Positions 22,481 through 32,259 of a stretch of DNA of 58,392 nt are shown one piece after another. Source of the stretch: Obelidium mucronatum (lineage: Eukaryota > Chytridiomycota > Chytridiomycetes > Chytridiales > Chytriomycetaceae). The stretch covers positions 1-58,392 of the forward strand of contig JAIVFH010000169.1 of the NCBI GenBank assembly GCA_025765595.1. Direction: 5' to 3'. Each line of letters starts with the position of its first letter. Position 1 is the stretch's first letter. The translations under genes were made by a program, and so were the position numbers. The notes under the pieces were generated by a model, which made no database searches, was not told the DNA's origin, and saw only the letters and a list, made by a program, of their open reading frames with translations.

Positions 22481-23738
22481 ATGGGCTCAACCCAGTCAAA
22501 AGAATCAAACGCCGATCCACGTTCGAACGCGCTAGAGATATACAGGGAAAATAGCGCGAAAGAAAAAAGCCGTAAACGAATAGAAAGGTTGCTGCAGAAA
22601 TTCGTACCTGATATCCAAACAACGACACCACAGCAACTGTCCAAATTCTTGTTCTCCATGGAGGAATCAGGAAGAACTCAATACCACGTATGCCCCCATG
22701 CGGGTACAGCATCGCCAGGTCGCAGGATTATATCAATATGCAAACCCAACGAATGCCCAGATTCAATTCGATGCCCGCACATACCACACTCGCGCATCAA
22801 AAACACGTGCATCATCAGTTCCTCGCCAGACTCGGTTAAAAATACAGTCTCGCATTTAAGAACAACGTTTCGCAGACTCGGAAAACAGACAAGGTGGCAA
22901 AACGGTCTATCATACACAGAAAATCCAGCCATCTCGGACATCATAGACGACCACATCAAATTGAAAGAGCAAGAAGCGACGGACGCATTGATCCAACCGT
23001 TACAAGCGACACCGATATTCAAGTCAGACGTGGACAAGATATTAGATCGACTGAGAACTCTCAGTAACGACGCCAAAAACTTGCGAGAAAAAGTCGCATG
23101 GTCACAACAAACTGCGCTCATTTCCTTGCTACAAGCATCCGGAAGAAGACCCGGCGACATCATACGGTTGAATTTGAACCTCGGTGTTATACATGCCAAT
23201 CAAAGCGGGCATCTTCTTCGTAATGAACATACACAAAACGAGAACGACGTCAGGGATCTCACGGTTCGCAATTATGAGACAGAAATCGAAGCAAAACTGC
23301 CCAGTAGAGGACATTGAAGAATACCTAAGGAACTTGATCGCATACGGACACAATTTTCACAGAACAAATCTGCTATTCCCAAACCTGGCGTTAACGAAAT
23401 CCAAGCAAGCGCCCTACTCGTGGCACGCAATCCATAGCGTAATGCGCCTGGACATTACAAACAACTACATGTCAATTATCGCAGCACAGCTTAATATAAA
23501 ACACAGTGTGAAATTATATGGAATCAGAATAGCTACAGCACTGAAAACGAGAGAAATCGCCACAAAGGAGGCATTGAAAAACACAATGGCAAAAGGAGGA
23601 TGGACAACGGAAGCCTCAGCCGAATTGTACACAAAGTACTTCCCGGCTTCAGGAAATAGCACAGCGCCTTCAAGGCTAATCTCTCAATGGATAGCAGAGC
23701 CGGCAAGAAATCGAGTGCTAGCTATGATTAATAAGTAA
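22481..23738 (+). CDS. YR element tyrosine recombinase, one frameshift
   Basis: Starts at ATG 22481. The N-terminal core-binding part is helical; the catalytic Arg sits in SLLQASGRRPGDIIRLNLN (about 23120-23180). The frame then breaks near 23185-23220 and resumes in another frame to the stop at 23738. The resumed part contains SWHAIHSVMR, then YGIRIATALKTREIATKEAL, where the usual His of the H-x2-R box is Tyr, and GGWTTEASAELYTKYF with the expected Tyr nucleophile. The enzyme would integrate circular element DNA without target duplication. Because the repeats are near identical, a single frameshift means either very recent inactivation or a sequence error. Confidence 0.85.
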
Positions 23739-23739
23739 T

Positions 23740-23813
23740 GGAGAGGAAGGGATTTATCCCTTCATTTCAGAGCGAGCTCTCGATTTCCATTACTGACCTA
23801 CCAATTATTCATA
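23740..23813 (+). repeat. YR element repeat B1
   Basis: 74 bases starting GGAGAGGAAGGGATTTATCC, immediately after the recombinase stop and directly abutting A2. Repeated exactly as B2 at 24174-24247. Contains GAGCGAGCTCTCG, a near-palindrome. Confidence 0.9.
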
Positions 23814-23950
23814 CACTTGGGGATTGAAGAAGAAAATATTTATTCCATTATCATTGATAAGCAATCCCAAAATACGTGATTAATTGGGAGGCACACTTAG
23901 ATAACAATTTTCTGGTCCAAAGTCAGGACTATCGGCTCGTTTGGTCAAAG
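23814..23950 (+). repeat. YR element repeat A2
   Basis: 137-base copy of A1 joined directly to B1. The B1/A2 junction reproduces the end-to-end junction expected of the circular intermediate. Confidence 0.9.
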
Positions 23951-24074
23951 ACGAGCAAACGCCACCCTTTCCCCGACCATCCACCCCTACACAAGGCGGA
24001 ATTCCCAACACAACGGGACAACTCAAAATCTGTTATTTTAATTTTTCCTTTTTTAGTTTATCTTTTATTTTTCA

Positions 24075-24165
24075 TTTGAGTTGAGAACCCAGGTTGCGGT
24101 CAACCTGGTAACACCTACGGTCACCTCGGGTTCGACTCCCGTTGCGGTGTTGGGAATTCCGGGAG
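24075..24165 (+). promoter_or_regulatory. tRNA-like segment with RNA polymerase III B-box in the YR element
   Basis: Between A2 and B2 lies GGGTTCGACTCCCG, an exact tRNA T-arm/B-box type sequence (GGTTCGANTCC), preceded by a D-arm-like GGTCAACCTGGTAACACC. The acceptor stem cannot be paired, so it is not a functional tRNA. It may be a tRNA-derived piece or a primer- or promoter-related signal. Confidence 0.4.
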
Positions 24166-24173
24166 CTTCGCTC

Positions 24174-24247
24174 GGAGAGGAAGGGATTTATCCCTTCATT
24201 TCAGAGCGAGCTCTCGATTTCCATTACTGACCTACCAATTATTCATA
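24174..24247 (+). repeat. YR element repeat B2 (right end)
   Basis: Exact 74-base copy of B1. The tetramer ACTT follows it, as it also sits at the start of A1 and at the B1/A2 junction. Confidence 0.9.
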
Positions 24248-24693
24248 TACTTTTTTCTTGCAATGAAAACTTTTCTGAAGCTCTTCGAATTTGATTTCGT
24301 ATGAATCACTGCCAACAACATCGAGCTGTTTGTGCGCTATCGCAACAGCTGCCCGGTCTCCATTGATAGCCACTGAATCGGTGAGACAGAACGATGTCGG
24401 CCACTCAGGACTGTGGGACACTTGATTTCTGTCTGCCTAGCGCCGCCAGCTTGGACTCCCTGACAGCTGTGGACCCCTCGGGCTGCACATTGTTCTATAT
24501 GGTGCCGATGGTTTAATCCTTGATTCCTTGATACTGACGTGTTTCTCTCGACAATCACTGTATGTGACAATTGGACAACCGCGCTGGACATCAAGCAGCA
24601 AACTGCGACCAGCAGATAGTTGTTTGCTTCCTTGAGTCAAAATACTTTTGTAATCTGAAAACCCAATGCTTTATTCTTTATGAGCGTGGTCAT
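24248..24693. other. Intergenic, nothing recognised
   Basis: About 450 bases between the retrotransposon and the stop of the aldo/keto reductase. Open frames are short and overlap without motifs. It presumably includes the 3' region of the reductase and the pre-insertion flank. Confidence 0.5.
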
Positions 24694-25955
24694 TTAACGA
24701 AAATAGTTGACTTGCAATGCCTTGGTTCGTGCATACGCCTCATCGAAAGCAGAAACAATATCCTATATACATAGGAAATAAAATTAAATACACATTGAAA
24801 TCATTTAAGACTCGTTGTTCATTTTTTTTTCATACCTCTGGCAAGGGTCCGTCCTCGCAATCACTCAGATTCTGTTTGGCATGCTTCACACTTGAAACGC
24901 CAATAATCACACCATCTCCCTTTGACTGATCAATCTTGGAGTGATGGAAAATCCAACGATGACTCGCATTCACAAGCGTGACTCCTACGTGTTTTGATAC
25001 AGCCGCCTTGACAAGCTCGACAGCGTCAAAGTAAGCGGTGTTCCAGTATCTCTCGCGGTACCTCTCGCCCTGAGTGGTTTTCGGATCGAACCGAGCGCCT
25101 TGCTCAGGGTCGAGCTCGAACTTGTGGTGACCAGAGAGGATTCCACCTGCAAGCGGATTGTAGGCGACAAAGCGGATTCCAAGCTCGCGTAGGCAAGGGA
25201 ACAGCTCTTTTTCGACGTCGCGGGTGAGCGCATTGTACATGCCTTGGTAAATCGAAGGTAGAACGTAATTATTGGCTTTGGCAATTTGGTAAACCTTGTG
25301 GTTTGTTGCCGTAGGGTTACTTTTACTTTTTAAAAAGTGCTGAATTGATTGACTTTACCTGCATCACTTCCCAAGCGGCGAAATTCGACAGACCCAATTC
25401 AGTAAAAGCGCCTTGCTCGTATAAATCTTGAACAGCTCTGAGTGTTTTTTCAAATGGAGTGGCGTGATCAGGTGCATGCAGATACAACACATCGACTTTT
25501 CCAACACCCAACGCTTTCAGAGATTTCCTTGAAGTCAAAGAAAAAGATCGACGGATCGTTGAGACAACAATTGACGACGGACTACATTAAATAAAAGAGA
25601 CCAAAGTGATGACTTACGAAACAGTGGCTTTCAGCTTTTCTGGCTCATGATCGCCTGGTGTCACTGGAAACGCTTTAGTGTGTACTTGGAAGCCTTGATT
25701 AAAGACTCCTAATTCATTTAAAACTTCTTCCGTGTTTCCTTGGGTGTAGTTTCGGGCAGTGTCCAACTCGGTGTGTCCGTGGGCCTTGAAAATGTCAAGG
25801 ATCTCTTGGATTACAGCGCGATCAGAAATTCGACCGCCACTGCCTGTGCCGAATGTCATGGTCTTTAATAACCATCATAATCAGTATTAAGACTTTGGTG
25901 GAGGAACGAGAGTTACCCCAAGGATGACATGTGGTTTGAAGGATGGCGTAACCAT
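24694..25955 (-). CDS. Aldo/keto reductase, AKR7 (aflatoxin-aldehyde-reductase-like)
   Basis: NADPH-dependent cytosolic reductase of aldehydes/ketones with a TIM-barrel fold. Start ATG 25955 gives a short exon, then intron GTAACT...TTAAAG and TFGTGSGGR. Catalytic landmarks: ELDTARNYTQGNTEEVL (Asp and Tyr), FQVHTKAFP (Lys), KVDVLYLHAPDHATPF (His), followed by LGLSNFAAWEVMQV, characteristic of AKR7. Later exons contain YQGMYNALTRDVEKELFPCL and VAYNPLAGGILSGHHKF. A final intron (about 24774-24838) leads to the last exon SAFDEAYARTKALQVNYFR and the stop at 24694-24696. Complete, about 330 aa. It shares a 180-base divergent promoter with the small membrane protein at 26138. Confidence 0.88.
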
Positions 25956-26137
25956 TGCGTGCAAAAGTATTCCTTCAATCCAGCTCCTTTTATAGCATTG
26001 TGATTTGAAATTATGCCGTCAAATAGCATTAAATTAGTCTTTGAAAACTTAGTCTGTTACATTTATAAAATATTTTATTCGCAAACACACGCGCTAATCT
26101 TCATCTCGTTCATTACTGCCGGTCGATCATCTCAAAA
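25956..26137. promoter_or_regulatory. Bidirectional promoter region
   Basis: 182 bases separate two divergent start codons. A TATA-like ATTTATAAAATATTTTATTC lies at about 26059-26078, suitably placed for the plus-strand gene, and TTTTATAGCATTG (25988-26000) contains a TATA-like run in minus-strand orientation. Confidence 0.5.
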
Positions 26138-26401
26138 ATGGCAACCGCTACCAACACCCTTTCATTTTGGAATGAATCGGCTCCACTAGGCGACTCATTC
26201 ACAGCAATCGAAACGTTAACTGGACCAACAATCCTATTATTTGGACTCTTTGTGCCTAGTGTCTTGATTGCTTGCACATGCTGTCTTCGCCGATTGAAAA
26301 GCCAAGGATATCTAACTCGATTTCATGCTTTGAATGAGCGACCGCCTAGCTATAAGGACGATGACGAGCCGTTACCGGAATATTTCTTGACAAGTCGTTG
26401 A
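26138..26401 (+). CDS. Small single-pass membrane protein with PPxY motif
   Basis: 87 aa, intron-free. A hydrophobic segment (TILLFGLFVPSVLIACTCCL, residues about 31-50) forms one transmembrane helix ending in a Cys pair followed by basic RRLK, consistent with the C-terminus in the cytosol and possible palmitoylation. The tail carries PPSYKDDDEPLPEY: a PPxY motif for WW domains of Nedd4/Rsp5 ubiquitin ligases and a second LPxY-type site. By analogy with yeast membrane adaptors, it could recruit an Rsp5-like ligase to a membrane, but no direct homologue is recognised. The gene is divergent from the reductase and ends 280 bases before the convergent surface-protein gene. Confidence 0.6.
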   Translation: MATATNTLSFWNESAPLGDSFTAIETLTGPTILLFGLFVPSVLIACTCCLRRLKSQGYLTRFHALNERPPSYKDDDEPLPEYFLTSR

Positions 26402-26679
26402 TCCATGCCAAAATAAATAAACAGAATGATAAGAAGCAAAGCTGTTTATCAGTGCCTATAAAGTGTCTTGTCTGTTGGTTCTTTTACCAGAAAATGTGAA
26501 AACGAAAGTAAAAAAAGGAAAAAGTTCAAGAAGAAACAAACCCCAATCCGTCTTCTTTTGTCTTCACTACTACTTTCGAAACTTTTCTTATATAGACCGA
26601 TTTTCCAGGACTTCTTTTTTATTTTAAAGGTTGTTTTCATAGAGGGGAACAGCCCACAGCGAATATTCTCTGAATCAAT

Positions 26680-27687
26680 CTAAAGAACCAACGAAGCCAA
26701 CAACGCAAACACACCTGAAACAACATTCAAAGGGACACCAGAATAAAGAGCAGTAGCTGGTGCCACTCCCTTGTACACAGCGGTAGTGGTCGCAGTCGCA
26801 GCAATAGTAGTAGTAGTCCCGGTTGGAGTCTCTGGAGCATAACTCTCACAGACCTTGTAAGAAGAAGCAATCGCATTACAATCCTTGTTTCCATTGTTGT
26901 ACACAGCATCCACGACCGCACAAGCACTCCCAGCGTCCTTCCAATCAGCCCCAAACTTGCAGTAGCACGCTGGATCAACAGGGAAGGTAACTCCAGCAGT
27001 ACACTAACCAGTAACATCAAACAGCCACTTGTTCAGCTTGGCGTCAGTTGGGTCTTGCAAAACAAGCGCATTGATTGCTGTGTATACATCCTTGGTGTAA
27101 ACCTTGTTGTATTCCGGGTTCTCGACCTTATTTGGCTTTGGCTTCTCGGTCTTGGGGCCCAAAATCTCGGCATGGTAAGTAAAGGACCCAGTAACGTCCA
27201 AAAAGTTGGCCACAGTTGGATCCGAAGAGTCGCATTTCGAATCCAAATTGAATGCCTGGAAATTTTGCAAAACTTCTCCTTTGCAGTACCCGCCAGTGTA
27301 AAAGTCCCAGTGAAGAGTGTTGTTTGGGTAGATTGAGAAAAGACCGGAAAGATCGGGGCGGACATAGTAGCATTCGTTCAAAACAGTGTAGAAGGTGAAT
27401 GTGTTTTTGGCACATGCTTTGTCAGCAAAATAACTGACGCGAGCGTATTGCTTGTTCAAGGCCTGGAAGGCGGCATTTGGGCTCTCTGGCGAAGAAACAC
27501 AGGAAGATACCAAGGAGGAGTCATAGAGATACCATTCACTAGCGTCAGTAGAGCAGGTAGTCTTGTCAGTAGTTCCGGCCATGCACTCAGTGGCATTTGC
27601 CTTCACAGCAACGGAGGCAAAGCGGAGGGAAGCAGTGTTGCACACGCTGTTGGTAGGGTACACGAGGGATTGGAGGTGGATAGACAT
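26680..27687 (-). CDS. Cys-rich cell-surface protein with GPI-like tail, in-frame TAG or 39-base intron
   Basis: Frame opens at ATG 27687. It encodes a Cys-rich ectodomain-like protein (CMAGTTDKTTCSTDASEWYLY; GYCKGEVLQNFQAFNLDSKC) with several N-x-S/T sites. The C-terminus is Thr/Ala-rich and ends in a hydrophobic tail (NVVSGVFALLASLVL) like a GPI-anchor signal. No N-terminal signal peptide is visible, so an upstream exon may be missing. At 27004-27006 an in-frame TAG falls inside the conserved-looking frame, which otherwise continues to 26680. A GTTAGT...ATCCAG pair there would remove 39 bases including the stop and keep the frame. Role unknown; likely wall or plasma-membrane surface. Confidence 0.6.
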
Positions 27688-27882
27688 TTTTGAAAATATT
27701 GAAATTGGGGGAAGGGATTTTGTGCACTTTTATCCAGAAAATCCTTATCACGTGCAGCAGAAAGTTTTATTCAATTTGAATATGATTTGAGCCTGTCGAT
27801 TACGCACCTTAACGGAACACTGCACTGAATAGGAAATGCTATCATAATAATTCAAAGATATGTTGTTTACGTAGATCTTAGC

Positions 27883-27904
27883 CCACTGGCAAATTTGCCA
27901 GTGG
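27883..27904. repeat. Perfect 22-base palindrome
   Basis: CCACTGGCAAA followed by its exact reverse complement, in the 27688-28224 intergenic region between a minus-strand 5' end and a minus-strand 3' end. It could be a dimeric factor site or a hairpin. The rest of that 540-base interval shows no gene. Confidence 0.8.
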
Positions 27905-28224
27905 CTTACCAGCCACCGAATATTATTCCTCATATCAAACAGCTCAAAGACCATATGTCATATTGGAAATTAAGTAATTATGTCTATATTAAACTTTCAC
28001 ACCATCGCATTCGAACTTGTCAGCGGCGCCGATGAGTGTCAGACAGTCCATAGATAGTGAAAGGCCACAGGACCCCGCTGTCACCTTACGCAAAAACCTA
28101 GAATAGCCCCTTTAATGTCATTTGAAATATAGTCCACTGTATGGCAGCAATAGAGGAGTCAGCGTGCACTTGACATTAGGTAAGCAAAAAATACCAAGTG
28201 ATTGAAAATCAATCTCTCTCATTA

Positions 28225-30409
28225 TTACGAACTCAAAAGGCCTCTGATACGTGTATGCTCAAGCTTTCCAATGAAACTTTGTACAAATTCCATGACATCA
28301 TTCTCCCACTCGCCATTCTCTTCAACTACCAACTCGCTCGGAGGCCCACTGCTGCGTCCACCATCAGCACCACTATTCCGTCGCTCAGTTTCTGAAACTA
28401 TAATCGCGCCTCCTCTTTGAACACCTCTCCCCTTCTTTGCCCCTTCAAACAGCATCGCAATAATATACATCTCACTCACTCTCACAATCACATATGTAAC
28501 GTCGACCTTCCGATCGTAAAATACGATGCTATGTTTTGGATCATGCCGCGCATAGAAACTTTTGGTGCCTTCACTGTTGACAAGTTGATGGTATTGGGCT
28601 GTTGATTGAGGATATCCTGGAAGAGATCCCATCCGGGATCGAGATGCTCCAGGCGTACTAGCTCCACCGCCAACAACAGTAGCGCTTCCGCTGCCCCCAT
28701 TGCTTACCGAAGAATACAAGCTCGAAGAAGTACTCTCCATGATTTTCCATAAACGTCCTGACGTTGTAGTCAAATTTGAAGATATTCCAAACACCCCCAC
28801 ATTCGGAACGGCACTGGATTCATCAACACTCGAGTCTGTGTCGTTGGTGGTATTATTAACAGGGCTGGATACTAGAGCTCTGTCGGGGGAATATAAGGGC
28901 GACTGCTGGAGCTGCTGTTCTGGTACAGTTTGTAGTGGATGCAAGATCGAAATACGCGATTTACCCTTTTCGCGTTTCATGATTTGAGAGATGGGTTCAA
29001 GTTTCCGAGTTTGATCTTGAAAGGGCATTGTGGGTTGTGATTGAAGCAGTGATATTATGTTTGGCCAATGTGTTCGGATAGGTGCCGTCTTGTTTCTGAG
29101 TTTAGAACGAGACGTTTTTTTAAATACTCGTTAAATACCTCTGGGAAAGAGAACACAGCTGGAAAACTCGCGAGTCCAGTCGGCGGAGTATAACCCGAGC
29201 CAGTTGGTGGCATGCAATGAAATCCGTCGGCCCAAAAAGGAAGCGCATCCGAAACTTGGTAAATGAGAGATACATTCAGACACGTTGGATAGAAAGCGAG
29301 AAAGTCGTGTGTTCTACGAAACCATGAGCAAAGACATACGCCTCACTTACAAAATAAAAAATTCTGAGATTTACATGTGTTCGAGAGAAGTTGTATCTGG
29401 TTTTGACAGTTGATTCGCGTTCCAGTCTTTGATGGTTGTTGTAGGTCCAAATGATTGGCATAGTACGCGTTGAAACACGATTCCAAATTTCAGGCTGATT
29501 GATTCAATAAAATGGTTCAACCAAGTTGATATGTGAATGGTTGTACGTGCTTGCTCATGTACAGCATCAGTAGTCATAGGCGATGTGGCAAACAAGTTTT
29601 GCAGCCGAAAAGCAGACGAAGAAGAAGATCTCTGTACGTTTTGGTGATATGCTAAAGATGAAGACGGAGATGGAGATCGATTCGTTGGAGAGTCCAAACG
29701 TTTAAGTGTAGTCAAGGGAATGCCCATATCTTGCTGAAACGTATTCAGATCAGATAACCACTCTTTCAAGGATTTTTTAGCCTGATGCAAAGATACAGAA
29801 GCATCTTTGATGTTGAACTCGTCAATTTGTAAATCAGCCAACAGGGATAACTTGAGCGTGGTGGCAAGACGAGCAGCATTCATAACAAAAAACGAGGCGC
29901 TTTGAATAACAGAGGATTTATCGAGAACCAGGACAAGTTCGCACAAGTCATCCCGTTGGAATCCTCTCTTCAGTAATTTGAAACTTCGAAAAAGTGCCAG
30001 TTGAATGGACAAGAACACTGCCATTTCAGATAAATCATTTGACGGCGCGGATTCAAGTTCTCTATTGATGAGGTTTAGCAGAGATGATGCTTCGGCCTGT
30101 CGAGTTTGAGTGGTGAATGTTGGAACATGGAAGCTCACAAAAACAACAAACCTCCAAATCCACTTCTTGGCAATCATCTTCAAATCCGAAAGAAAACAAA
30201 TTCTTCTTCTTTTTCGTAATCCGTTTCTTATAAAACTGTAGCGACTCGCTTGCTTCGACAACACCAATCCACTGTTTAAGGTCAACCAAAGCACCAAGAA
30301 ACCCATCGTCCGAAGCGACCACTAAAGACAGAGATCTGCTTTCACCGGTTCCGAAATCGGATGAAATTGCACTCGATATTCGCGATAGAAATAGGGATGT
30401 TTGCGTCAT
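28225..30409 (-). CDS. KICSTOR subunit 2 (KICS2/C12orf66)-like protein
   Basis: In animals KICS2 is part of KICSTOR, which tethers GATOR1 to lysosomes and lets amino-acid shortage silence TORC1. The start ATG 30409 gives MTQTSLFLSRISSAISSDFG. An intron (about 30100-30155) joins AEASSLLNLINRELESAP and a helical block (MAVFLSIQLALFRSFKLLKR; DASVSLHQAKKSLKEWLSD). Next come TWLNHFIESISLKFGIVFQ and, in later exons, ASFPAVFSFP then THWPNIISLL, the family's HWPN block. The C-terminal domain has HSIVFYDRKVDVTYVIVRV and ends with FVQSFIGKLEHTRIRGLLSS at 28225. Order and spacing match the human protein as I recall it. A Ser-rich insert is specific to this copy. One junction near 29105-29140 needs a 32-base intron or a frameshift. 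Confidence 0.75.
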
Positions 30410-30514
30410 TGTGGTTTTTTGTTTTGGATCGGAAAATTAATAGCAAGTACTTTTATGTCTAAATACTATATGGTATAATCCACATTCTACAATTCTATCC
30501 ACAGTAGAAATAAA

Positions 30515-31014
30515 TTAAATCAACAGAGCTGCCAGAACGACTGTTGTTGTGCTCCACCCAGAAATCGCCAGCAATCCCAGAGTAGAGGACTTGCTTCCCG
30601 TACAAAGACTCACTAGCTGAGAAACGTCCGTTGCTGCCGCCTGGCCGGAAGTGCCACAGCTGGTGACGAGTCCTTGGACTATTTTCAGGTTGTTCTGTGG
30701 TAAACATAAGTCACTCCTTTAATCACAAAGTCATTTCGACAACAAGCGATCCTCACCGCTTGGCAGACACAGGCGGAAGCAGTCTGTGTATTTGCTGAAA
30801 CTCCACAGCTTTGGTACATGGCCGCGACAGACTGGAGCTGCGTCAAACAAGCGGCAGTTGCCCCAGTCACAGTCGTGGGAACAACAGGAATCGAGATGGA
30901 CGATGAGTTCAAGGCAGGCGCTACGCTTGCTGTTGATACTGTCGCGGTTACAGTGGATTGGCCATGGACTGCCAGGGATAGTGTTGAAATGGCTATTATG
31001 CTGAGAGAGATCAT
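30515..31014 (-). CDS. Small secreted Cys-rich GPI-anchored protein (CFEM-like)
   Basis: ATG 31014 begins a clear signal peptide (MISLSIIAISTLSLAVHGQS). A Ser/Thr/Val-rich stretch and a domain with six cysteines follow (AACL ... QSCG ... ACVCQA, then TSCG ... SLC). The spacing, including C-x-C, recalls fungal CFEM domains, but CFEM normally has eight cysteines. One intron, GTGAGG...CACAG (about 30702-30762), splits it. The C-terminus (SSTLGLLAISGWSTTTVVLAALLI) is a GPI-attachment-type tail ending at 30515-30517. It probably sits on the cell surface; CFEM proteins can bind haem or mediate adhesion, but function here is not shown. Confidence 0.7.
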
Positions 31015-31210
31015 TTTGTTGTAAATTGACAGTAAATTGAATGCAAGGTCCAGTGAAGTTTCACTGGTAGGGGCACTCACACCTCTATACTTTTTTATTA
31101 AGTGTGAATCAAATAAACCTCCAATGTCGGATTGACTTCTGGCACCACCTTTATATTACATCACAATCACTAAACTGCAAGAATTAAAGCAAACAACAAA
31201 AATGGGGTAA

Positions 31211-31835
31211 CTATACGGCGTCCAGAAATCTTTGGACCAAAATACCAGAGCAAACCCGGCTAGATCCTTGGTAGAAGGTAGCGCCGCTTGAGCCAGGAAT
31301 GACTTGTTTACGGATTGTTGGACTTGGCTTTAAATTGAAAGCCGCAAAAGCAGCCTTGTCTCGAATGTGCCAAACATGAGTCGTTCCTGTTTAATGCAAG
31401 AATGAGAAGGGGAATACAACCACGTCATTTGAAAACTTACCAGTTGAATGCACATGACAATTAATCCTCACAATGTAGCGTAGACTTGACTCGTGACTGG
31501 GGCACTTTGAAGGTGGATAACTGTAGTATGCCAAAAACGTGGAGCAGGCAAGCACATCCAGACGCCTGAGAAGACAGTTGTCACACAAGCCACTACATTC
31601 CCCAACTGAAATACATCAAACCGAGCGGGCAACGTCGTGATTGGGTGGACGGTAACAGGATCAAACCCAGTGGTGTCTTCCGTATAGCTTGACAAATAGC
31701 AGGAGACTAGGAGTTAGATGGGATTATGGGAAGAGAGAAGGACAACTACCAATGTCTGGGAAGCAGCGCAATGCATCCAACTCGACAAGCCTGGAGTCAG
31801 GATCATCGAGGTTATGGTAGATAGTCTGAGTGTAG
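31211..31835 (-). CDS. Hypothetical multi-exon protein
   Basis: Several short exons can be linked by good introns: GTAGTT...CTAACTCCTAG (about 31700-31748), GTTTGA...TTCTCAG (about 31566-31624) and GTAAGT...AAACAG (about 31387-31441). They give segments DDPDSRLVELDALRCFPDI, EDTTGFDPVTVHPITTLPAR, CSTFLAYYSYPPSKCPSHES and GTTHVWHIRDKAAFAAFNL, ending at TAG 31211-31213. No ATG is evident for the first exon, so the 5' end is uncertain and may lie in another upstream exon. No family is recognised. Confidence 0.45.
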
Positions 31836-31984
31836 TTGAGTTGATGTTTTTTTTTAATTGGAAGGCATTACACAGCGCAACACACCAATCCTAAACAAGA
31901 CCACCGTTGAATCAGTTTATTTTAATGTGTTAATGTTATAAATATATGTGATGAAGTTTCGAAGGGAGGTTGGGGTTGGAAAAA

Positions 31985-32050
31985 CACATCAGCCAATCAG
32001 ATTGCGTCAAGGGTGGGAGCCAATCAGATTTCGAGGACGTGTGGCCTCCT
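31985..32050. promoter_or_regulatory. Twin CCAAT boxes upstream of the hypothetical gene
   Basis: GCCAATCAGATT occurs twice, about 32 bases apart, in the 31836-32259 intergenic stretch, with TATA-like TATAAATATATG near 31937. This resembles a promoter with paired NF-Y/HAP-complex sites. Confidence 0.45.
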
Positions 32051-32259
32051 CAGAATAAACATTGTAGAGACTCACGATTCGAAACGTGAGTGATAAGGAT
32101 TCAAGTTGTCTTCAAAAACATCAAAATAATATCCCTGTTTCTGCAATTTAATTGACACGATTCATCGACATATTGGGTCGGATATTGTGCAATTTTGGTA
32201 CTTTTGATGATTGATATAAAGAGAGCACTCAAATTACTGAGCAGCGAGTAATACAACCA

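Larger units (their letters stand above)
17351..24247 (+). mobile_element. YR retrotransposon of Ngaro/PAT type with split direct repeats
   Basis: A 6.9-kb tyrosine-recombinase retrotransposon. Four exact repeat segments give the split-direct-repeat order A1 (17351-17487), coding region, B1 (23740-23813), A2 (23814-23950), B2 (24174-24247). A1/A2 are 137 bases each with one visible difference (ACCATC versus ACTATC); B1/B2 are 74 bases and look identical. Internal ORFs give a disordered gag-like protein, a CCHC gag, RT plus RNase H with the DIRS-type tail, and a tyrosine recombinase, all on the plus strand. This order is typical of Ngaro/PAT/VIPER-type elements rather than DIRS1, whose repeats are inverted. 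No target duplication is expected for YR elements, and none is seen. The near identity of the repeats suggests recent insertion, though the recombinase has a frameshift. Confidence 0.9.

Noticed and set aside
24075..24165. Functional tRNA gene in the YR element
   Set aside because: Good T-arm but no matching acceptor stem and no clear anticodon arm.
26680..27687. TAG codon reassignment
   Set aside because: Other genes here end normally at TAG and TAA, and a 39-base intron explains the case more simply.
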